This document shows positions 30,612-39,239 of a stretch of DNA of 64,000 nt, one piece after another. Under the pieces are notes generated by a model. That model made no database searches. It saw only the letters and a program-made list of their open reading frames with translations, and had not been told where the DNA came from. Within the stretch, counting starts at the first letter, position 1; the number at the start of each line of letters is the position of its first letter. Source of the DNA: Phytophthora quininea (Eukaryota; Oomycota; Peronosporomycetes; Peronosporales; Peronosporaceae); NCBI GenBank assembly GCA_011947345.1, contig JAAVTG010000538.1, forward strand, positions 496,001 to 560,000, in the 5' to 3' direction. The position numbers and the translations under genes are program-made.

Positions 30612-32640
30612 CTACTGAGGCGCCACCGTACCCGCGTTCGTATCCCCTGGCCTTGGAACGTGCTGAAATCGATGTCCGTCTGCGACCCAGTATACTTCTG
30701 GTTGTCGCCCGTGTTCCCAGAGTCCTGCTGAGTGGCGGAACTTTTTATTTTATTTTCTCGGTTATCACCGGTTAGCGCTCAGGGCGAGCACGGCATCAGC
30801 CCTGCTGACCGGGTAGAACCCGGCGGCTCCGGTTGCTAATCCTGCCACTCATATCCAGAGCTACCTACATGCACGAGCTAACGGGATGGCTATCTTACTA
30901 TGCACACGAGCGCGTGACTCGCTTCAGTTTCCCGTCAATACCTCGTCATACCGGGTAGCATCGGTGCGGCGAAGCTTTACAGTCAGTCCTTGGTCGGGTC
31001 GGATCCATTGCCTCATGTGAAGGGTGCTGGATCCCTTACATCGTTGGCGGCAACCTGTGACGGTGCCCCTTGGTGGGTTGCGCACTTGGTCACTCGCCAG
31101 TGCGTGCGGAACTCTTGGTATCTTGATCACTAGTTATTCGACCCGTACTTGCTGTGGTGCATTGTCGTCTTCTTGCTTCTCCCGGTAGCCCGATACGGGA
31201 ACTAGTATTGCTCAGACCACCGTTCTTGTTCCCGTCGCGTGCTCAACATCGATATCTGTGATACTTCGCCCCACAGCGTGACCAAGTTGTCTGCCGTATT
31301 CCCGGACACGGGTGCCACAGAAGTGTTTGTTAGTGATGCATTCAGTCTCTATCGGTCCGATCGCCCTTGGATGCGTGTGGGGACAGAACGATCGACCGGG
31401 TTCGTATGCACGCGTGTGCCACATCAGGTGCAGGTTGTCGTTACTGGGACCTTGATTTCCGGAGCTCCACTGATCGTTATCCTGCAAAGATCCCCTCACT
31501 GTGCCACCGTCAAAGTGGCATCTCTGCTCTTCTACTATGCTCCCGCACTTCTGTGAGGTTCTGGGGTTCCTTGTTGGCCTTGTAGTCTTTGGGATCGTTG
31601 CTTGTCCTGGTCTTGCCATTGTCCCCTGTCGTAGTCTTGAGTTGCCTGTGGTTTTGTAACGACCGGTCGCGTCCGTGTTGGCGCATGGCCCCTCCGCGTC
31701 GTGGTGCTGCTCTCCGTCGAGACTCGCTGCGGCATCCCCGGGTCACTGTGGCCCGATGTGTTCTCGTATGTCTCCATGTTCGCGCCGGGCCGAACGCTGG
31801 GCCCACGATCCTGCCCGGCCTTCGGCCTTGGTTCCTCTTGTCCGTGGATTTCTCTTGGCACACTGGGGATACAGCACCGCGGTACGAGCAGGCTTCTATC
31901 TGTCCTTAGCTTTCTCCACGGTATTCACTTCTGTACGGATGGTGTCGCTGTTGACTCTGTGTATCTCCTTCACTCGCGATCTCACGCGAGCGGCGAGGCT
32001 GCCTGCCGTGATTCCCCCTCGGGCTTAGGGCGTATCGGTTCGCACCTCTTGGTAGATTTGGGAATAGAGTGGTGGGACTTCCAGTGTTCCCCGTGTTCCA
32101 GGTGTTGCCGCCATTTTTGGTTGTTACCTCCGTTGTTCCAGGTGTTGGAGCCGCCACTGTTTTAAGGGTTGGAGGAACCACCGTTGTTTTGGTTCTGGTT
32201 GTTGGAGGAATCACCGTTGTTCTGGTCCCCGTTGTTCTGGTTCTGGTTGGAGCTACCGCTGTTCTGGTTGTTGGAAGACCCGCCTTTGTTCCAATTGGTG
32301 GAGGAACCGCCGTTGTTTTGGTCGCCGTTGTTCTGGTCACCATTGCTGCTCTCGGCCATCTCGAGGGAACTGCACTCGGAGTCTTCGGCCATTTCAAGAG
32401 ATCCGCACTCCGAGTCGGCCTCGCCAGTCACCTCAATGTTCGCTTCACCGCCTACCCCGCCTTGAGATTCTTGCTGCGTGTTATCTGAACCACCAATGTT
32501 CTGCGTCGACGAGCTGTCCGTGTTTCCACCCCTGTGTTCCACGCGTTACCACCGTTGTTACCTCCATTGTTCCAGCTATTGGCCGAACCGCCCGAGCTCC
32601 AAGTATTGGAGAAGCCCCGTTAGTCTTGGTTCCCGTGGTA
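30612..32640 (-). pseudogene. Broken copy of the RMLR/CGSL gene at 5524
   Basis: From about 32640 down to 32067 the minus strand encodes the middle of the 5524-6498 protein: NTW/NSW spacers, the GGEANIEVTGEADSECGSLEMA region, one normal CGSL repeat and one degraded SECSSLEMA, then Asn/Gln/Gly spacers. After a 1.3-kb insert it resumes at 30743 with the end of the gene and its 3' flank, ending at the stop at 30612-30614. The signal peptide, the RMLR region and the first CGSL block are missing, and the 5' break is at about 32640. With no start and an insertion it is dead. Gene plus 3' flank match 5880-6750 in inverted orientation. Confidence 0.85.
30744..32066 (-). mobile_element. Retroposon-like insertion in tail-only pseudogene
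   Basis: The insert is flanked by a 14-bp direct repeat with two mismatches (GAGTGGcGGaACTT at 30730-30743, GAGTGGtGGgACTT at 32067-32080). On the minus strand it ends in an A-rich tail (AAAATAAAATAAA), which with the long target duplication suggests a non-LTR retroposon. Minus-strand open frames (31510-31863, 31212-31619) are basic and polar but match no domain I recognise. Comparison with the uninterrupted gene at 5524-6498 confirms the insertion point. Confidence 0.65.
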
Positions 32641-33099
32641 GCAAGGGCTTACTAGCCGATCGTTTCGTCAGAGCCCGCGCTAACTTTCACATTATCACCA
32701 CGACACAGTGCCACGTTTGAAAAAAAAAAAAATGTCGTCTAGTTGAACAGGGATCTACACAGGAGACTGAACGCACCGAGTTTCAAGGCACTGATGAAAT
32801 GGACCCACAACCATCTTGGCCGCATTTTGGCCGCGATTAGCGATAGAAAATGAGCCTGGCACACTGTAGTCGGGCATCTGTTGCGGCAGAATAAAAAAGT
32901 AAATGTTGCTTGTCGTGATGTTAGTCGTGGTGATCCTTCCGCGTGCCTTTACCAAGCCGCAGCAAGCCGGCGGTAACCTACGCGGTCCGGTGTTCTCGAG
33001 CTTTCATCATGCATCTTCCTCGAGCCCAGACAGCGCAACGCCATCCACGCGCACCTTTCCCTCGGACAGTCGAGCTTTCGACTACTGCCCCGGAGCACT
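32641..33099. other. Intergenic upstream of LPMO gene at 33152
   Basis: Contains a run of thirteen A at about 32719-32731 and no supported coding sequence. An open frame running into the LPMO from 32903 is upstream extension only. Confidence 0.45.
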
Positions 33100-33115
33100 C
33101 TTCATTCCTCGATTC
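33100..33115 (+). promoter_or_regulatory. Oomycete core promoter (Inr-FPR)
   Basis: CTTCATTCCTCGATTC matches Inr TCATTCC followed by an FPR-like CGATTC, 37-52 bases before the ATG at 33152. Confidence 0.55.
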
Positions 33116-33151
33116 CCGCGGGTCCCGCAACGCCGACAAAGCTTACGAACA

Positions 33152-34518
33152 ATGGTGTCCTGCTCATTCACCGCTTTGGTGGTCGCCGCGACCCTGGCGC
33201 ACGTCAATGCGCACAGCTACATGATCGACCCGATGCCAACCTGGCCGGTGTCCTGGGCGACCAACAACTTCGCCGCCACCATCGCGGGCCAGACGTACCT
33301 GCCGTGCCCCGACGGCATGTCGTACTCGACGGCCCCGGAGCTCAACACGGAGGCCTACTGGACCGCCTTCAACGAGAGCTCGTACACGTCGCTCAAAGAT
33401 TTGGTGGACAAGACTGGAGAAGTGCAGACACTGTCCCCGTTCGGCACCGCCACACTCGAGTGCGGTTTCTCGCTCGCCAACGGCACGGCCCGTGACCTAC
33501 CGTCCCAGTACGTCGAGTGGAACCAACTGACTGAAGGCCACGACGGCCCGTGCGAGGTTTGGTGCGACGACACGCTCGCCTTCCAGGACGACAACTGCGC
33601 CGTCAACTACCCAGAGTCTCCGTCCCAGTGGCCCTACGACGTCTCCAAGTGCAAGAGTGCCTCGCGTCTCACGGCCTACTGGATCGCTCTACACGGTCTA
33701 CCGTGGCAAGTGTACATCAACTGCGTCCCGCTTACTGGCTCAGTGAATGGCACCACGGTGGCGACGGCCACCACCACGTCGTCGGGCTCTACTTTCACGA
33801 CGACAACTACCACGACGACTGCTCCGTCAACGACCACTACGGCCCCGATGGCCACTTCATCTGCTAGCACGACGACAGCCCCGCCGCCACGACGGCCACT
33901 CCGTCGGCCACTACAGCTAGTACCACCACCGCCTCCAGTACTGCTGCCGAAGCCGAGGACTCGGACTGCGGCTCACTTGACATCGCTGGGTCGGATGAGT
34001 CTGACTGCGGATCTCTGGATGTAGCCGGCTCGGATGAGTCTGACTGCGGATCACTCGACTTAGCTGGCGACGGCACCGGCGAATCCACCGGAACACCCAC
34101 CGGCACCTCGACATCAACAACTGGAACCTCGTCAACGAGCACCTCAACTACTGAAAACACTTCTACCGGAACCTCGACGACCGGAACTTCGTCAACGGGC
34201 ACCTCGACAACTGGGACATCGGCATCGACAACCGGAACCTCAACGACTTCCACCTCAACGCCAACCATTGCGTCGTCAGTGGCTGGTGATGCCGAGACGG
34301 CCAGCTACGTTCAGTCGGACTGCGGCTCTCTCGACGTGGCTGAGGAGGGTTCGGAGTGCGGTTCGCTCGACATTGCCGAGGATGACTCGGAGTGCGGCTC
34401 TCTCGATATTGCCGAGAGCTCCAGCACCGACGCCGCCTACACGGGCTCGGAAACCGGAATCAACTTCAACACGTTGCAGGGCTCCAACACCGCCGGCACG
34501 GTGTCCCCTAAAGCGTAG
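33152..34518 (+). CDS. Secreted AA17-type LPMO with two CGSL blocks
   Basis: The start at 33152 gives a signal peptide ending NA and mature His21 (HSYMIDPMPTW). His130 (HDGPCEVWCDD), His181 and Tyr188 complete the signature. The PTW motif after the N-terminus groups it with the 634 and 2479 genes. After the catalytic domain (about residue 195) comes a Thr-rich linker. The open frame then drifts into Pro/Arg and stops at 34024. One added base in the CCCC run at 33889-33892 opens the expected tail: three SDCGSLD[IVL]AG units, many TGTS repeats, three more [SE]CGSLD[VI]AE units, and YTGSETGINFNTLQG...GTVSPKA with a stop at 34516-34518. The tail is fully open in that frame, so I annotate one gene with a probable sequence error. 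Confidence 0.88.
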
Positions 34519-34637
34519 TCGAGAGCGCAGTAGAATCAGCTATCTCTCTCATGAACGTAGCGTAGCGTGAAAGCAAGTAAGCGCAGCGAGCGCGATTTGA
34601 ATGTGTATTGTGTGTACAAACTACGTCATAATTACAG

Positions 34638-36094
34638 ATGTCGCTGCTGCTGGACGAGGAGGAGGAGACGCTGGAGGCGGCGTTGGCCTTCGTAGACGCA
34701 GCTACAGAGTCCCCACCACCACCAGACGCCAGCGCCGTGCCGCCCTCTACTGGAACAGATACCTTGTCTATCTCCTTAGACCTCGGCCTAAACCAGTTGA
34801 CGGTAGACGCAGTACTCCCAGACGATACCGACGGTTCCTCTGCATTGCTGCAAGCCGTACTGGAACCATCGCCATCAAGCTCCAATGCCCCCAAAACGAA
34901 ATCATGTAAGAAGAAGACTAGACGACGACCCCAAGCCAACCCGAACCGAGCACGCGACGAACGCAAGCACGAGCTCGCTTATCTAAGAGTGAAAGTGGAA
35001 CAACTGCAGCTGGAGTTGAGACTGCTGCAACGTCGGCGTCAGGACACAAGTGTGGTCCAAGAAAAGTCGACTGCCATGCAGTCAGCAAATACGCTGAGAA
35101 CACCTCAAGTCTGGAAAGGGATTGCTGCGCGCCAGCAAAAACGAAGAGACAAATCGGAGCGAGAGAACGCCAGGCTGAAACTCGTGCTTGAGAGTCAAGT
35201 GAAAATGGCGAAAAGCATGCAAACTTTGCTGCGGAAACGGCTTCAGAAGCAGGCGGCTAAATGCTCAGAAAGTCTCCACTCGACCTCTTTCTTCAGCGTA
35301 CAGGGGTCTACTCTGTCATTATTCGACGATGTGCCGGCGTTTAGAGCTCTTCTCGAGAGCGTGGACAGAACTTACGCTGAGCTGGACAGCGTGTTCACTA
35401 CCAATGGACTCATGGATTCTGAGATTTCCCAACAAGACGCACGAATGCGTGAAGACGACAACGGAGTGTATCTTGATGTCCATGCGACCAAAATTTTCCC
35501 GTTCGGCTTTGAGGCTGTAGCAGCCGCCGTGTGGAACCACTTCAGAGGCAACGACAAGCACCATGGCCAAGTGTACGAGAACGCAACGACGGTATGTTTA
35601 GGCAACGTGTTTTCCATGCTCTTCAGTATTTCTAAGTGCAATTCTGTGTATTGCAACAGAGCGGCCTGGAGTCCGCCGACGTTGTGCTGGAAGCTTTTAC
35701 GATGGAAAACACGGACGACAGCAAGTGCGCCAAATTTCGCGAGAAGCAGGTTGTGCGGCGTTTTGTGGAGTCTGGCCGTCAGGTCGTGGTCTGGGTGGGG
35801 AGAGGACATGGTCTGCCACACAAGGACTCTCCCTTCTCCAAGTTCGGTTTTGTGGAGAAGGGCTATGTGGTGATCGCACCAGCAGAAGATAACTATTCCA
35901 TTGTACAGATGTGCACGCTGTTGCTACCGCAGATGATTGTGGGGCGATCCATTGAGCGTACTTCTGCCGGTCACTTTACCGACTTCGTGCTGAACGTGGA
36001 GGCAGCCAACGCCACTGCCAGTCAGGAGCTCATTGAGAACGTGCTTCTCGACCAGAAACTGGCAAGTAAATCAAACTTGGAACCTGTGGTCTAG
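34638..36094 (+). CDS. Oomycete coiled-coil/START-like protein (M96 type), one intron
   Basis: Two exons, 34638-35591 and 35660-36094, join across a 68-base GTATGT...CAACAG intron to give about 462 residues. The N-terminus is acidic (DEEEETLEAALAFVDAA). A basic stretch (KKKTRRRPQ) precedes a leucine-rich coiled coil RDERKHELAYLRVKVEQLQLELRLLQRR, which resembles a bZIP helix. Next is the WKGIAARQQKRRDKSERENARLKLVLESQ segment and a C-terminal START-like region (HATKIFPFGFEAVAAAVWNHF...HFTDFVLNVEAAN). This layout is common in the expanded oomycete M96 mating-specific family. A role in transcription or signalling is inferred; no biochemical function is established from the sequence. It follows the LPMO cluster by 120 bases on the same strand. 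Confidence 0.8.
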
Positions 36095-36175
36095 CCAGCC
36101 AACTCCGGCAGCAACAAGTTCGTCAAACGCTCGGCTGTCATGGGGCCACGTAACGACTCAATACAAAATTCATGT

Positions 36176-37400
36176 TTACATAAGTCTCGGGAAGAAAGTC
36201 GACGACTTAATCCTGGAGGTCTCGGCAACTAGATCGTTGACGTTGGCGCCGCTAACTGGCACCGTGCTTGACAATGGCTGCTTGCGAGCGCGCTTCCTCG
36301 CCTTCTTTGAGCTGCCACTTTTGCTTTCAGTGGTTTGGATAGTTTTGCAGCTTCTTGTGTAGCGGCTTGCTTGGCGCTTTCTCTCACTTGCTACTCTGCA
36401 AGTTTTACTGTCTTGACGGTTTCCTTCGCTTGCTTTGCTGCAAGTTTTGCTTGGTATTCTTGAAGCATGTCCGCGTAGCAAAACAAGTCGCCGCCCGACA
36501 CTTGTTCGACTACAAAGTCGCTTTTGGATCGCTTTTGATCGCGTTTGCATGTGCGGCGCTAGGATCATCTCTAGTGACAAGTGCACGACGTTCAATGTGT
36601 CCAAGTCCAGCTCAACGTAGCTTGTGTGCGAGTATCAACACGTTGCCCGTCGAAATGGGGAATCATCATCGAGTGATAGCGTAGTGTGACTGGGTTGGGG
36701 AGGGGCTGGTGCGTTCTCGACCGTGTTGTTTAGCATCACCTACATAGATAGCGAGAAAATCCCGGCATAAATCCCCGTCTTCTTTGATACAGCCCACCAT
36801 ACTCACGTTCTCGCGATCTAACGAGCGCTGTGCATTTGCTGGTATGCCTTCGGAGCAGAAAACTGGTTGATTGCAGATACCTTGAGTAGTGATGCCGGTC
36901 TCGTCGCAGTTCCACACTTGAATCGGCTTATCTGAAAGACCAAGCTTTGTGAGGGCCTCAGACAGGTTGTCGAAGTTGTACCGCACATTTTTCTCCGTAG
37001 AGTACTCAGCTCGTTTGGCGTCCAGGATACGCCCTTTGCGGTAAGAAACCACCTTGGCGTACTTAGCCAACAAGCGGCCTACCCACTTCATGTTCGGGAA
37101 GTCCGTGTAGTATACCTGGATTTTGAAGTACGGAACCTGGAGGAGCACCAGCAATGCGGGGGCAACCCGCACAAGTAGTAGCCGAAGATACTGATGTCAT
37201 AGATCCTTTGCAAATTGTATAGTGAGCGAGATCTTGAGTCTAGTCTAGCTCGCTCGTTCTCGCTCAAGGCCTGCCAGCCTCTCAATCGGAGCGACAGGCA
37301 GTCTTGGCGGACACAAAAAGATTTTGCCGGAGAGCCGCCAGCTGAAGCAGACTTTTGATACGAGTACTCTTGAAACGTTGATGCCACCAACAGACGTGAT
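36176..37400 (-). pseudogene. Decayed pogo-like DDE transposase
   Basis: Minus-strand frame 36666-37172 encodes MKWVGRLLAKYAKVVSYRKGRILDAKRA, then IQVWNCDETGI, the second-strand Asp motif of Tc1/mariner pogo-type transposases, followed by SLDRENVSMVGCIKEDGD. Upstream pieces to about 37400 and downstream pieces to 36176 are in other frames; the downstream part is Lys/Arg/Ala-rich like pogo C-termini. No complete transposase can be read. I could not find clear terminal repeats. It lies head to head with the Fanzor-like remnant and may belong to the same element. Confidence 0.65.
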
Positions 37401-37639
37401 GCACTTAAACGCAGTCAAACTCGGCACCACGCCAACATATGCTGCAAGAGCTCGGGGACTTTGCTCACGCGAAAACGTGGTTTCCAGACGACATCAAGCA
37501 TGCCGAGAAGTGTTTGGCGTTCGACACGAAGGCTGAGATCAAGATCCATCTCCAACATCAAGGGGACCATCAATGTTCTCAAATGCAATGCGGCAGCGAA
37601 CACAGACAACATCGCTTCGGCTAAGCACCTTCTCTCGAC

Positions 37640-38952
37640 AATGCAGTCCAACCACAAGCTCATGGTCTGTCGGGCGCGCAAGTATCGACTGTTTCCGAAT
37701 GCGGAGCAGAGAGAACGATTGCACGACTTCATGCGCACTTGTCGCTGGACCTACAACCAGGCGTTGCGCATTTCAGGAAGGCTAGCATGTCCAAGGCAGC
37801 CGCACTACGAGATCTGTACGTGACAGAAACTACCATTAAAAGGCGAGTGTATCCTGATGGCATGGAGCCATCTCCAGAGTGAGCATTCAACACCCCAAAG
37901 AGCTACCGGTACAACAAACTGCGCATGTGTGAGTCAAAAGTCAAGAGCGCATCCAGCTACAAAGAGAACGGCAACATTGATCACTTCAAAATGCGGTTCA
38001 AAATTAGGGAGAGTGGTGATCACTACTTCATGTTATGTGAAGATACGGAGTTTGCCAAGATCACGAACGTAGAGGGCGACCAAGAGTGATGTTGCCAATT
38101 ACAAAGTGAAGAATATCCCGATCCGGTGCGACTCAGGACTCAAGATCATCGACGAGATTCAAGAACGTCTTCTGGTACGCTGTGATCCCGCAATGCGTTC
38201 GCCCTCAAGCGAGTGTGAACCGAGGTAGAACGGTCGCACTGGGCCCTGCCGGTGTGGATCTTGATGTTAACGCACTGCACATCGGGCACGGCAATCGAGA
38301 GCACTTGGATCGACTGCGAGGTCGACCAGCAGCAGCTCAGCGGCATATATCTGGGATCAAGAAACTTCACGGACATATCAGTGGAAAGCAGTGGCGGGCG
38401 TTCGCGAGAGTCAAGCGAGCGTTCGACAGGGGCACGACCAAGATGAGGACCTGTGTCAAGGAGTTGCATTATCAAACGTCTGCATACCCCACCAAGCACT
38501 ACGACACCATTGTGCTTCCGAAATTCGTATGGTGAAGGAATCCATCAAGCGCAACCACACGCACAACAAGGCGCTTCTGAGACTCAAGCGCTTCTAGTTC
38601 CGAGAGCTGTTGAAAGCCAAGTGCGAGGTGGCGGGCCAGTCGCTGGTCGTGTCCTTGGAGACGTACACAGACGTGTGGGCGTTGCTCACGACCGCATTGG
38701 AAGATTGGCAACAAGGACGTATTCACGTGTCTGCATTGCGACTACGTAGTTGGCCGAGATGTGAATGCCGTCTTCAATAGCCTTCGGTTCACGTGTAGAG
38801 GATCGCTGGCAGGGCATGCGAATCCTTCGGTTCAAGTGTGTAGAATCGCTGGCAGTGCATGCAATTTCGCTAGAAAGCAGAAGCAACACGATCTCGTCTC
38901 GAGCTACAGCGAAGCGAATAGAACCTCTACAGGAGCTCATTTGAGAGAATGA
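37640..38952 (+). pseudogene. Decayed Fanzor (TnpB-like) gene
   Basis: The pieces are in TnpB order. At about 37650-37770, KLMVCRARKYRLFPNAEQRERL...CRWTYNQAL is the classic N-terminal OrfB/TnpB segment. DHFKMRFKIR follows near 37980. At about 38230, RTVALGPAGV corresponds to the RuvC-I ALDPG motif with the catalytic Asp apparently changed to Gly. ELHYQTSAYPTKHYDTIVLPKF lies near 38460-38530, and SLVVSLETYT is the RuvC-II Glu region near 38650. At 38671-38790, TCGRC...FTCLHCDYVVGRDVNAVFN is the zinc ribbon plus the RuvC-III Asp (38758-38760). Stops and shifts separate these, so it is a pseudogene. Fanzors are eukaryotic RNA-guided nucleases carried by transposons. Confidence 0.85.
38781..38866 (+). 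repeat. 43-bp imperfect tandem duplication at Fanzor 3' end
   Basis: CCTTCGGTTC...GGCATGCGAAT (38781-38823) is followed directly by a diverged second copy (38824-38866). It begins right after the GRDVNAVFN codons, in the region where TnpB and Fanzor loci usually encode the end of the protein and the guide RNA. Confidence 0.75.
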
Positions 38953-39239
38953 GTTCGTGTTAGCGAATCCTGTAGCGGTCGATGGCGCAGCCGCTACTCA
39001 CACGCGCCTCAGCCCAGTTTCGAGCTGAATGTGGTCGCCGCGAATGCCGCAGTGAGTCAAGAGTCCATTGGCAATGTTCTTCTTGGCCAGAATCTCAATC
39101 GAACATAACGACAAGGTCGTCAAAGTGCTGCCGACGAATTCTGGTTTCTCCTAAAACTCTACCTTTTATTTTATCAGATATTTTTTCTTAACTCTAATTA
39201 AGAAAATCGTATTCTTAAACAAGCGCCGCATTCCACCCG

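Noticed and set aside
31239..31556. Plus-strand frame with DTGA read as a retrotransposon aspartic protease.
   Set aside because: Only the four-residue motif matches. There is no flanking protease fold, integrase or LTR, and the insert has an A-rich end on the other strand.
33152..34024. Calling the LPMO genes at 2479, 7961 and 33152 pseudogenes.
   Set aside because: Apart from single-base homopolymer shifts the tails are fully open and keep their repeats and terminal motifs, unlike the pseudogene at 14348-18963, which has stops, a deletion and an insertion.
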